Source: Rosellinia necatrix
Taxonomy: Eukaryota > Ascomycota > Sordariomycetes > Xylariales > Xylariaceae
NCBI GenBank assembly: GCA_021209875.1
Contig: JAGYVD010000007.1
Coordinates: 4,092,001-4,156,000 of the forward strand
Direction: 5' to 3'
DNA: 64,000 nt
The notes beneath the pieces were generated by a model. It worked only from the letters and a program-made list of their open reading frames with translations, made no database searches and was not told where the DNA came from. The first letter of the stretch is position 1, and each line of letters opens with the position of its first letter. Position numbers and translations under genes: made by a program. Of this stretch, positions 34,697-46,749 are shown piece after piece.

Positions 34697-37600
34697 GTAT
34701 CCCCCGCCTAAGATGCGTCTATCGACCGTCAGGTATTTGGCGAAATGGGGGAGAGAAATTGGATAAAGGGTATTTATTGTTAGTATGGGCGTTTAGGAAC
34801 GAGGGGTTTCAGAGTTACTTATTGCAAGGACGCCGGTTTAGGTTGTTATGGCTCGTACAAATTTATAATACACAGACATCAGAGTGGATTTTGAGGGTGA
34901 ACATTCCCCTACGCGGTAAAGTATCAGCGGTCTAATGTCACCCTACAATAATTAAACTTTGCTAACTACGGCGGCCTTGCGACTGTGACTCTATCTAGGT
35001 GGCTCGTTGTTCGTGTATGAAATCACGTACATGGTGTGCGAGGAACCCAGGGACCAGATTGGGAAACCATGCAACGTCAGTAATTATCAAGGATGGTAAA
35101 AAGGATAGTTACTTAATTAGCTTAGTTCAGGTTGCGTGGGAAATAACCAATAGGTCAATATTACAAAGGCCTCTATGTCTGCCCTTTTACTAGCTTCTTA
35201 GTTTAACCGAGCGGTGCCTCCTCTTCATTTTGAGACATCTTCAGTCATGGATCACAGCTTGAGCTGGCAAGATCGCTTATGAGTGTCATTGTAGTTTACA
35301 TATTCAATCATCTATCATATTCGCAAAGCCAATTGTTCAATTGTTCTCCTTATACAGCGTCAGCTAAGAGAAAAAGGTTTTATTTTACTTCTATTTTGTC
35401 AGGCCAATAGATCACATAGCGAGGTACCAGCTACCCTAGGGGGTAGCTCTAAGGGCATAATTGTGTATATAAGGACTGAAGGCCTCCCACCTAGATGGTA
35501 GGCCCAGGAATCAATGATATTGAGCCCTACCCATATACTTGGCTATCTACCTGCTACCCAGCTGCTACCTCATAGTGACTAGACCTCACTCTGGGCAATC
35601 CTAACATGACATATTTCGATTTCGGCGCGATACCCAGCAGGGAAGCACATGCTTCAGCTTGCATTCGGATTTGACTCACCGTACCGCCAAGGCCACCTGG
35701 CTGCGACAATGAAGCTCTCAAACAGCGATACAAAATCGGCATACTTCATGCCTGCAGCCGTGGCAAATTGGCAGATTGGCGGGGGAGATGAGACTGCAAT
35801 GGCAACATTGCCACCCGGTGACATCGCGGTCAGCGGTGCGAGCCTTCTCAGCATTAAAGTACGCCATCTTGGTTGAAAATGGCAGTGTCTGAAGATTTCG
35901 TTAGGAGAGGAGCCCGTACTAATCCGGTTTGAAATTTGTTTGTGCTTGCGATTGGAGTTCGTGGTTGAGTCCGAGGCGATGATGAAGTTAATTGAAACGA
36001 AATCTTCGTGGACATGGTCGTGTCCTTTAAATAGACCGAGTATCGGTATCAGCAACACCTTTGTGTATACAATCTATTGAAACTAGACAAAGGGTGCGCT
36101 ATCAAACGTGGATGTAAATCTTGTGGTTGCATGGAAAGATTCGACTACTTCATCCTATCTCCCCTTTCACAACCTTTTATCACTAAGGCCAACAACAAAA
36201 AAGCATGCTTCCATCCTGTTTATGGATTCAGCGAACATCCAGTCTCATTAGCTATACCGTCCCAGTTGGAGTTGGCGACGCAGGAGTCTGTTGAGCGTCT
36301 TCACAGAGCCGCTGCGCATATCAAGGTGCACGATTTCGCGAACGGCATACGTGGTGTGGAATAGGTCGGTATATTCCTGCCATGCTCTTTCATATACCGT
36401 AGAGCCCTCCTAAGACGGGACTGTGTTGCCGTGCGCCTGGTGTGGTTGATGGCATCGTGTTTCGATGAGTCTGGGAGTGTTTAAGGAAGCTCGTCAAAAA
36501 AAAAAAGGGTATTTCCTCACTTCTATATAAAAGCCATTGCCACCCACTGAAGATGACTAGTTACCCCCAAACACTTATAACACTTTGGCGTATCGAATCT
36601 CTAGAGTGACATAACGTCATGTTGTAACCTACATAACTAGGCATTTTTCTTGTTGTTCTGTACCAAGTTAAGGCACTTCAGGTTGTATTGACTTCATGTA
36701 AGTCCGCGACCTAGAAAATGGATCTCGGCAGCGAATGCCTAGTAGTTTTCGGCTGTGCTTTAGATAGATAGGCTAGCTTTTTCTTGGCTAGATTAAATCC
36801 CGGATAGAGTGCATGCAGACGGGGGTCGCGGACCGTACCTGGCTTGGCACTTTAAGGCAGGGGTCGAAGCACACTACACTACACTATTAACCCACTTCTT
36901 GGTAAGATATCTTCTCGATATTGCACTGCTGGCAGGATGAGGCCTCAGGTATGTGGTACTAACGTATCTCAATAAGTCGGATTGGTACGACACTATACAT
37001 ACATAGTATGATCCGGTATTTCTCCCTTTTCTTTTTTCAATGTTTGAGAATTTTTAACTATCGGAAATACTTTTGTGTCCGAAGCCATCGAACGGTTCCG
37101 ATTATTTGGGTAATGCTTAGGTTTTAATTTATCGACATGTTGCATGTGGACCTAGCGGACGTGGGTGCGGTATCAAGTTCAATAGTAAAGTTCAATAGTA
37201 GATTGTCTTGCCTTCCGATGCTGCACACATGCTATGCATACAAACATACATACATACAGACATACATACATACAGACATGAATATCCCTGCGCGTCATCC
37301 ACACGGTGTGCTGGATTATACCTGTATAGTACATCTCTTCATCTATCCCAAGTAGTGTACTTACCCAGCTTACTCGCATTTATAGTGTAGGCAAGTAGGT
37401 GGACCAGGCGCACCGACTGATCATGATGAGATGGAACCATACGATTGACTACCTGAGCTGAGCGGTGATGGCCAGGAATGGGCCGCTGTTTCCAAGCTGA
37501 TCGGGTATCCATGAACAGGGGCGTCGGAACGGACAATCAAGATTCTCACACACAAGGGGGTTGGGGAGTGGATGGTGTAATCGGACAACATGATGAGATG

Positions 37601-37893
37601 GTGATGACGACGCTCATGCAGGAAAATTGCGCATATAGTAACGAGATGACTCTGATAAGTAAATAGACAGGTAGGTAGATAGAGATGACAAGGAGGATAT
37701 CTATACCCTATTGTGGAGGGCACTTGTGTCAAGGGAAGAGTATCAGGTAGATTGAGGGGCCAATGGCTCCCACCGGGCCGTAACGGTAGCAAGGCAGCGC
37801 GAAAGGCCACGAAAGGCCGTGGCATGAAAAAGACAAGAGGGTTTGGGGCTAGGAGAGCATTGCAACTCCAAAATCCAACTCTATTAACTAATT
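34697..37893. other. Gene-poor region between ceramidase and glutaminase genes
   Basis: 3.2 kb without a confident gene. Small open frames at 35649-35876 (+), 35654-36058 (-) and 36077-36364 (+) show no domain, signal peptide or splice support. There is an A-run near 36498 and a (CATA)n(CAGA) microsatellite at 37240-37280. Confidence 0.5.
37240..37280. repeat. CATA/CAGACATA microsatellite
   Basis: Two blocks of CATACATACATACAGA in tandem form a simple tetranucleotide repeat in intergenic DNA. Confidence 0.75.
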
Positions 37894-40288
37894 CTAGGGC
37901 AACGCTAAGAGCGCGAAGAGGCCGCCTTGGACGGGGCGGGCGGCGAAGGAGATGCCGGGATAGTCGCCCGAGACGCAGTCGTAGAGGTCGGTGAATGGCC
38001 TGTTGGTGGGCGTGACGTTGATCCAGTTGGCGATGCGCGAGATGAAGTCGTTCCGGGTCTCCTCGGAGGAGATGGCCGCCGCCCATAGCTGCCAGTCCGT
38101 CTTGGAGTACGTGTGCCGCGTGTCCAGCGGCACACAGTACTCGCGGGCCACCGTCGGGTAGAAATTGCTCTGCATGTCATAGACTGACTTGGGGACGAAG
38201 TCATAGCCGAAGCCCAAAAGCGAGTTCGCGTACAGGTTGTACAAGAGGCCGTGTGAGTCGTTGTCGCCGTAGGACAGCGTCGCGTGTGGCGGGTCAGCCT
38301 TGCTGTTGATACCAAAGCCCTGCCACTGGTCGATGTAGGAAGTCGCTACGTCCATGTAGTTGGATGCATCGTCCGCGTGGCCGGTGAGGTCCGAGATATC
38401 GGCCATAGCACGCAGGCCGATGATGCCCTTGATTGCCAAGTTGGTCTGGTTGGCCAACGAGCCGGCGAAATCGTCCGTCGAGATCTGGTCTGCAGGGATC
38501 AAGGCCTCGTCGATAAGGTAACTAGCCCACTGTGTTAGGATCTCGTAGTGCCGGTCAAGGTAATCAGTATCTCCAGTTCGCTGGGCGTAGGCAAGGACCA
38601 TGATGATCATATTGCCGCACTCTTCAAGTGGCTGTGGTTCGTCCGACCCATCCGTATAGCCTCTGGCCAGCGGGAAGGTGCCAAGATCGTGGATGGCGTT
38701 CTTGTTGGGATAGTGCCCGTTCTCTTGGTTCAGGAACAAGGGCTTTAGGAGATAGTCGAGGAGGTTGGGGTTGGTGTACAGGATTAGGGGTATCGCCGGG
38801 AAGATGACGTCCACAGTCTGGATATCGCTGTTGGAGCTGATTTCCTTGAGGAACACCACGGGGTCCGAGTCGGTTCCGGTAAATTGAAGGGCAGCAAAAG
38901 TCTGTCGAACGCTGAGACTAGTGATGGTCAAGTAATCCTGACCAGCAGCAGCAAGGGAATCCGATGCCACCTTCTCGTCAAGCTCAGTGGCAAGCTCAGC
39001 AGCCGTGTCGTAATCGTTGAAGAAAAAAGTGACCTGTGAAAATCCGTCAACAACGGCGGTCATTCCGATCAAACCATCTTTTATAGTCACGTACGGCAGC
39101 AAGATCGGAGTCAAAGTAGCTCTTCCATAGAGATGGATAGGTTGTGAGGTCGGTGCCTTCTCCTAGTAGCTTGATAGCATCGTCCTGGGTGAGCCCGATG
39201 GTGAACAGAGTGTTAACCGGGCTGCCCGAAACGGATCCAAGATCCTTGGCGAATCCGAACACCGGCCTGCGGGGACAAGTTTAGTCGGGGGCACGTACAC
39301 CAGAGCGAATATGTCCTCGGCTCACCAGTTATTGTTCACAGCCCTGAATTTAGTGTCCTTGGTGTTGGGTAGGACACCTCCGCTCTTGAAGGTGCCTCTC
39401 ACCTCGGTATCGGAGCCACTCTGGTAGGTGAGCTGTAAGACCGGTCAGCACCCATGCACGTAACAGTATTAACCTGTGTTAATTCCTAGCAAAAGGGGAC
39501 ATTCGGATTACGTACGCCCTCCGAGTCACTAGTAGACCAGTAGAAATTACCCCAGTTTGGTAGTTCTCTCGTCTCTGTAATGGGAGTCTGGGTTTGTCGA
39601 TGGAATTCATGGTACGCAACACCATCGGATGTTCCGTAGTCCCATTCAAGGACGGCACCTAAATCGCCGGAGGCCCATTCTAAAGGTGTGCGGTGAGCAA
39701 CGATGGCAGACAAAAGGGGTCGGGGGCTGACTGTGACTCACCACCAGACACATCGGCATATAACTGGACGTCGTGGCTGGCGCCGTCGAGGGAGTGGACA
39801 TCAACATCAAGATACGAAAAGGTCAGAGATTGCCTTTTCAGGTCTGTAGGCGTCACTGGCGAGAGGAAAGTGATGTTCATCTCCACCTTGCCACCAACAT
39901 TCATGACGAAGTTACTCCTCGTCGACGTGTAAGAAAATTCAGTTTGGTCCACGTTCTGAGAATTCGGCACGTTACCCATCCACTGGTACGTGGTCCCGTC
40001 AACCCGAATCATACCGGTCCAGGCCGTGACCTGTTGTCTGCGCGATTGAATTAGGGCCCAGTGTAGATTAACCTAGAGGGGACAGGGGACGCACTGCCAG
40101 AAAACCGGCCACTCGCCGGCGAGGTAACCTCCATTACCACCATCACTTCCGACATTCAACCAGGTATTCAAATAGGGCGCTTTAACAGCAAGCGGTATCG
40201 CAGGCGGCCTAGCAGGAGAAAATGTCGACTTTCCTAGGGCGAGACCGCCAAAGAAGAACGCGGCGGTCAGGGCGTCCTTGAACCCCAT
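37894..40288 (-). CDS. gtaA: Secreted glutaminase A (DUF4965/DUF1793 family)
   Basis: Extracellular enzyme that converts glutamine to glutamate and ammonia. Six exons on the minus strand: 40288-40095, 40037-39742, 39679-39516, 39432-39326, 39266-39095 and 39033-37894, giving 690 residues, normal for GtaA. A signal peptide (MGFKDALTAAFFFGGLALG) begins at 40288; a second in-frame Met 24 nt upstream is less suited to it. Family landmarks are PPAIPLAVKAPYLNTWL, WTGMIRVDGTTYQWMG, PVFGFAKDLG, DYLTITSLSVRQTFAALQF and the C-terminal HLGTFP-like HDLGTFPLARGY and QGGLFALLALP. Each junction has GT...AG ends and keeps frame; introns are 57-83 nt. Its secretion and nitrogen-scavenging role match the secreted hydrolase character of the neighbourhood, although no co-regulation is shown. 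Confidence 0.93.
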
Positions 40289-41044
40289 AGTGCACGGCGT
40301 CTGTAGACCCAAACGATGGCAATGCAGAGTGCCGCTCGGTCTATGGTGTCAGGTCTGAGCTGATTAGACTGCTTTGTGAATACAAAGATCGGGTATGGAA
40401 TTACCTCAGTCAGGGATGAATACTGGGGGAACGAAGCAAAGGTTATTATAGTATTATTCTTCGAGTAAACAACCTTAAACATCGAGCAGTACATGACAGA
40501 GCCGGTGGTACGGGGAACCGCCCATATGCAGGATCAGATGGCCAGGACGAATCAGGAAGGTTTCTTAGAATACAAAGGGTCATCAAGACTAGCTCGGATT
40601 CAAAAGACCAGCAATATGACAGGATTCCAAGTCATGCGACTTAAGGAAGTTGGTCTGCATCTCGCTGGGAGAGGCATCGTGGAATGATCTCCAACAAGGG
40701 GGGCAACCAGCAGCGCTGGGCGGCTTGGCTTCGTCGAAAGCGATCCGCCTGTAGGCCCCAAGAAAAGCCACAGACGCAGGAAAGTAGAGACTGGCCGACC
40801 AGCCCGCAGCAGAAATTGATATTGCCGCGCTTGGATTGTCGTAACGCCACCGGTACGGGGTAGAAACGGTCGTACGGCAGACGATAAGACCTCAAGTGGG
40901 TCATTATGCCAGACGACGTCTATGAAGGCAAATTAAACATATGCAGGGAGGTACATTTACGTAGAGAATCGGTAGAGGAACCGACACAGGCCGTTGGCTT
41001 AGCGGCGTATGATATGAGTGGCTCCCATGTGACTGGTACTGTTG
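40289..41044. other. Upstream region of gtaA
   Basis: No confident gene. On the minus strand 40589-40771 holds a coding-like frame (FLGAYRRIAFDEAKPPSA...) that could be the last remnant of the broken gene further right. Confidence 0.4.
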
Positions 41045-42540
41045 TCAGCATCTCAAACCAGAAACAATCGGAGTTGAGACGGTTTTAGGGATGGAATGTT
41101 CCAGGCCGTCGAGGGCCAGGAGCGCACACAGCCTTGTAATGTAATCAGACGAGATCGCGGCGGCATCACACAGGCCCATGAGAGCCTTAATGGCTTCCGT
41201 ATCCAGATAACGATGCGCATCGATTGGGACCAGTGAGGGATGGGAAATGTCGGCCGAAGCAACTAGTGGCTCGGCTTGCCTTGAGGGTTCGGAGATTTCG
41301 TATGTGTTTGTGGTACCAATGGCGTTATGCTGCCACGGCAGTTAACCAACGAAAAAGAAAAAGCCAGGGGCCCATGGGGAAGGGGGCTTGCATATAGCCA
41401 ACTTTAACGACAACTAAGACATCGGCGCAGGGGTTATTGGTACACCACCGCTGGCCGACGAAGATCGAGCTAACAAGTCGGTGCTGCGTTAGATAATTAA
41501 TGCTCGTCAGACTTCGGTACTTACAGAACCAGTCGCCGCCACAATGCAGGTCCGGATGGCCAGCACATGCCCCTCGCCCGTCCCACTGCCGACCTAGCAA
41601 GCTAAGCGTCCCCGGGCCGCATAAGCGACGGTTTTCTCGTCCCACAGTCGTGGGTTGGCCACACGGAGCAGATACTCGACGAGGATGGTCTCTCGAATCT
41701 CCTTCCTGTCTTAGGCCGCGGGGGAGTTCGCAGAGGCAGATGCCTATAGTCTAGTCTAGACACTCTCGGTAAGACACCGTAGGTGATCCGCCTGGGGAAC
41801 CAATAAGTTTGTTTTGCGGTAACTAATGTCGACGGAAGTGTTGGCTCGTCAGTGCACGGGCACGATGGAGACCCGCAAAGGGCATCGCTTCTAGTGTAGT
41901 GAGAGGCTAGTGTCATAAGATGTGTACTAAAGCGAGTTAAATGGCGATGCGATTTCCTTGGACCCAAGCCCTCGGCGACTTGGCGCGGTGTTACATCATC
42001 AACATCTGGTCTGGCGCGAGGTGCAGTTGGCGAAACTAGGACAAACCCAGGTAGCTCGTCTTGGCAGAAGCGACCTTTTGGCCCTGTCTCCAATCCCCCG
42101 GTCAAGTTGTTAAAAAAGCTTGAGATCTGGGGAAATGGCTTGGCAGAAGGACAGTCAGCCCGCGTGTGAGCCTCTCGTGACGTGACTTGGCTTACCGGTG
42201 ACCATGAAAGACGCCACGGGATCCCGTCTTCTCTTCCAGCGTACGTACTCCTCGCATTCGTCAAAATTTCACTCTACATTATTGCCATGATGATGTGTAA
42301 ACCAACACAGGTGACGACGTTACCTCGCCCGATCCCTTGACCTGGCAATCGGGAGGAATGGAGGGCGGGGGGTTTGGCCGGGAACTTGTGACGAGTGCGG
42401 AGAAATATAGCGCGCTCTCCAGTTCCCCTCAACAGCGCAGTATGAATCCTCCGTCACGCATGGCGAACTTCGTCGGGATTTCTTCCAATTCAGACGTGAT
42501 GATACTTTCCTCATCGGGAAGGACAAAGCCGACATGAGGT
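41045..42540 (-). pseudogene. Broken gene of unknown family
   Basis: Several segments on the minus strand read like real protein but cannot be joined. About 42540-42435 gives GFVLPDEESIITSELEEIPTKF, continuing in the same frame past a TGA to ELESALYFSALVTSSRP. About 42270-42190 gives DECEEYVRWKRRRDPVASF with a good donor after it. 42120-41940 gives SFFNNLTGGLETGPKGRF. About 41720-41610 gives EIRETILVEYLLRVANPRLWDE. 41330-41045 gives ISHPSLVPIDAHRYL and ALMGLCDAAAISSDYITRL before a TGA. Stops and frame changes interrupt them. I do not recognise the family. It may be a decayed gene or a multi-intron gene with sequence errors. Confidence 0.45.
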
Positions 42541-45500
42541 TAAAAAAAAAAACGTTCGGGAAGCGAGATCATGAGATTTCGTCGTGTTATCCTCTTTGGC
42601 CGCATGCTAGCTGTGACGTATCAATACCATCTCAGCTCTGATGACCGTGAGTGTTGTCAATAGGGATCATTTGAGACGGGAGGAAAACAGGACATTTTGC
42701 GACTAGCACGATATGTGGTTGATACGCCTAAGCCCTTTCCGCAGCCGGTTAATTGACGTCCACTCCGCAAAACGGCCGAGTTACGGACCGTAACCCGTAC
42801 TTGCGTCTCTCGTGTGCGTCTTTGAAATATGGCACCTCTTTGATCCCTTTAATAGAGCCCTCGGATAAGTCAAGTCACAAGGATGGGGCCTCGGTGAGGC
42901 ATCATGCCTAGGAAGGTACACAAAGCGCAGTCGAAACAGATAAACCCCTCGGAAGCTTTGAGCATAGGAAATGTCGGTGAGATGGCGAATTATGCTTATG
43001 ATGAGGCACTCAATCTAGAGATTCTTCGCTGGTGGGCTAAGAACGCTGTAGTCGATAGATATGTGCTTAGCTTTGAGCTAGTTCACCGAAGTTAATACCC
43101 TGAATCCGTCCTTAAATATAAGATAGCGTGGGTAGCTGTAATTAGCAGCCCTTCATCGATGGGATGGCCGATTCAGGTGCTGATCCCAACACCCATGAAC
43201 TAGTAGAGGAATAAGCTTTTAACTGTTGACTCAGCTAAGAGTTTCATCTCATAAAATGGCATGGGTGTTTCCGGCGCCTATAATGCAGTTGACTGCGAGC
43301 ATTTGGATCAAGCGTCCACAGCACAATCCCCGGTCAGATAGTAGGTTAAGCTGCTCAGTCGTGAATATAGCAGGATCCGGCCTCCCCGTAATAACCGGCC
43401 GAAATGTAGAGGCGTAGGATAGGGAGGTAGAGGGGGATTGTATTATCGGAATCTGTTTGATTCATATGTCTATCGCCAAAGCACTCATGTAGCTGATACA
43501 TCCGTTTTATTAGCCATCTCAGCTATTTTTCACCAAATTTTATCGTTGTAGCTTACGGGCCTATGGTTCTGCCTCGTCGCGTTAGACTAGGAAGGTAGCA
43601 GTATGCGGGATAAAAAGCCTGAGGTTATCGATCCATTTTATAACCGGCCATTCAAGGACGGGCCTCCTCACCGCTCGGCCGTATCGGCGCTCGCGCTGAT
43701 CTAAATTGGTTCGACCGCTGGCATCGCACAACGCTTCCGTAAGGTTTCTTAGGGGCTCGTATGGGTATTTGATGGTGAGTTCGTTCAGATGAATAAGTTG
43801 AGCAAAGTATGAGTCCCATCTATTCATATAGTTGATCCTGTATTCTCTCCAACTGCACAGGCCCGTAGCTTCCCCATTTTGCCTCCACGTGGTTCTTCAC
43901 AATACGAGGACTCCATCACGCACCAACGACCCAATTAGGCTATTTTTGACGGGAGGGAGGGAGAGCCACATATAGATCTACATGTGGTCATGGTACTTCA
44001 GAAGGCATCAGTGAGCGAACTGAGAGTAGCAGTCCTGTTGTTACGCGGTACCCTCGGATTCTCATATGATGTCGCTTCTATTAATTAATCTTCGAGAGTT
44101 TTCCGAGCGCCATGGGGTGAACCCTATGTATCCCAGTAATTTCGTATCGCTTCTTGATGAGCCCCGTAGCCTGGATTCTAGGGAGTATCGGCACGATACG
44201 TGGCAACTCTAGGACTAAATATGAAGTGAATGGTTTTGATGTCATAGGTAACCGAATACGCCTTGTTGTGGCCTATGCATACAAGAAATACGACGTAAAA
44301 TCCGTACGAAGATGGTTCTTGGCCGTCATGATTCTTGCCTAGTTGGTGATGCCAAACTTCTGTTAGATGGCCAGAGAGCGATTTAGAGCAGTGTAACGAT
44401 CACTGACATTCGAAAACACTGGTTGTTACGGTACTCAGTCATCCGTCGATCCATTCCACACTTACGCTAGCCCCGAGAAAGAGAGAGTCTTGACCAAGGC
44501 AGGTCTCCAGTTCCCAAAATAAAAACGAAACTGGCCCGGGTGGTGTTGCCTTAAGTTAATATGAAATGTTCTGACGTAGAACGTCCTTATACGGACCCAC
44601 AGCACCAGGCTGTTCTTGTTGCCAGGAGGTTGCATTGGCTTCGAGATCATCGGTACCCGCGGCAACCCGCGGCAACTCGCCGCTCAAATGACGAAGAATC
44701 CGACTTTATTACGGACAAATTGACGCCAGATGAAGAAGTCAAGCAGCATTGGCCGTATCGGAGATTCGTGGTGGCGTGTAGTCCGGAGCTGGAGTCCAGT
44801 CGATATACGTATTACAGCCATTTCTCATAGCTATGCGGGCTTATACTTATTGGGAGTAGACAGACGAACCAGTTTATTCGTTTGTGCAGCACAGGCTAAG
44901 CCCGACCCTAAAAATATTCATTAGCATGGTGGAAGCATTGGCCAAGGTATTTCTCTGAGCGCCTCCTAGGCTTAAGCCAGAATCTTTCTAGTCGAAGAAC
45001 AAATACCCCGCAGCTGCTTTGTTTCCGGCAGCATATCGATCCTGACTATGAATCTGTGACTCTCTCCCCGAGGGGTATGGGCACAGCCACTGTCTCAGGT
45101 CGGCAAAGAGAATGGGGATGAAGCTAGAAATGGATATAGGGATGGGGATGAGATGGGATGGGATGGAGAAAACTTGGCAACGTCCCCCGAGCGCCCTAAA
45201 AGAAGGGGTGGGAGGTGCACAAGAAATACACACAAGACGTGCACAAGGAATGCTCAGGGAGTGCCCAGGAAACCAGAGTGTCAGGTCCTGCTGTTTCTCG
45301 AAAGGCTATTGAACCGAGATGTGGCGATGTGATGTTCGCTGTCATGTTCGCTGCCATGGGAGGGGCGAGTGATGAGAGGATTGCTGAAACAAGAGTGCCG
45401 TTCCAGAAAAATCGCCAAGGAAGCTTCAGGAGACGCCGGGAAGTCGCTAACTCTATCGCCGGGGTTTCCTGATTGGCTGAGCCTACAGTATGGAGCCCGC

Positions 45501-46749
45501 CCATGACGGCCGCTATGGTCTCCGATTGGCATTCGGAATGCCCCCTAACTCCGACTCTAACTCTACATAACCACCTATCCAACATAGGTGCCCGGGCTTA
45601 GTATGTCACAACTACACATATACCTACTCGTACAGGTCTCTCAGTTGTTGACATTGCACTAACTACCTATTACCTAACCTACCTGGTACGCATAAACTAC
45701 CAAGAGAGTCACGCCACCCCCCCCCTATTTTAACGCCCTATACCGAAGTCATTACGCCCAAGCATTCGGGATTTAGTCTCGGTACCAACTTCGATTCTAA
45801 TTATACGCCACCACCACCACCTCCACCACCATCACCACCGCCATTAGTGAGCATCACCTCTATGTTGCTTGTGCATGCCTATTTCAGGTAAGGTATCTAC
45901 CTAGGCACATACTCGATAAAATTCACATCAGTGTGTCAGCTGTATTCTCATCTCATTATAATTACCCTCCTTTCTTGGCACAGAGTTCAGAGCGCGGCCC
46001 GTTGGACGACGGGTGTTAGGCAGATGGGCTGCAGACTTACTGCTACGGAAGACGTCCCTACACGGACGCTGGTGGGCGCCATTGCCATCGACAGTTCGAT
46101 ACCATCTTGTAGCCCATCGCGGAGGCTTCTGTCAGATGGGGATGCTCCATTGCACCGGCGCTCCTCGTATTAATAAGAGCCAGACTACCGTCGCTGGGCT
46201 ATGTAAAGGGGTCTGTCTGCCTGCCCTTCTCATACGATATTTCTAGCCTTGCCTCGGATCCGGGGCAAGAGCGGACCCCGACTGCCGTTTAATTACTAGG
46301 ATTTCCTAGATTCTCTCGATTTTCTCGATTTTCTCAGGGTCAACAGCGATCTCTAACGGTTTCCGTCCCAATCGGGGAAAGAATGCGATCGATCGTACAG
46401 ACATGGTTTCCGCGTCCCACCTGTGTTTGGGGTATCACCTAGCCACGATAACCGACGCCGAGCACGTTGTAGCTGGATCCCGGTCTCGATCACGGACAGG
46501 GGACCTGTCAAGCGTCACTCTTGGGATGAGGCCGGAGGCTATTCACGCCACGGCGATAAATATCAGTTGAAAAAGAAGATGAGTCCTTCGATTCGAACAC
46601 CATCACTTCCTGGTTCGACAGCCCTTTCCCATCTTCCCTCATTCCGGTCATTGTCGACCTTTCTCTTCGCTGGCGCTTGGACGCCCCTTTTCCATTATTT
46701 TCTTCTTGCCACTCCTTGACTGGATCTTGCTAGGCCTTCTTCGTTCATT
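42541..46749. other. Long gene-poor region
   Basis: 4.2 kb without a confident gene. Coding-like but isolated frames occur at 43582-43827 (-) and 44561-44830 (+); none has a domain or splice context. A CCACCACCACC-type simple repeat lies at 45810-45845 and TACCTA words at 45640-45690. The last 300 nt form the upstream region and probable leader of the proline-rich protein gene. Confidence 0.45.

Noticed and set aside
35654..36058. 134-codon minus-strand open frame
   Set aside because: Overlaps other frames of similar length on the opposite strand, and no domain or signal peptide supports it.
37236..37285. CATACATACATACAGA blocks as a CRISPR-like array
   Set aside because: It is a tetranucleotide microsatellite with no spacers, in a eukaryotic genome.
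44561..44830. 89-codon open frame with charged, protein-like composition
   Set aside because: No homologous family recognised, no splice or promoter context; kept only as a note in the gene-poor region.
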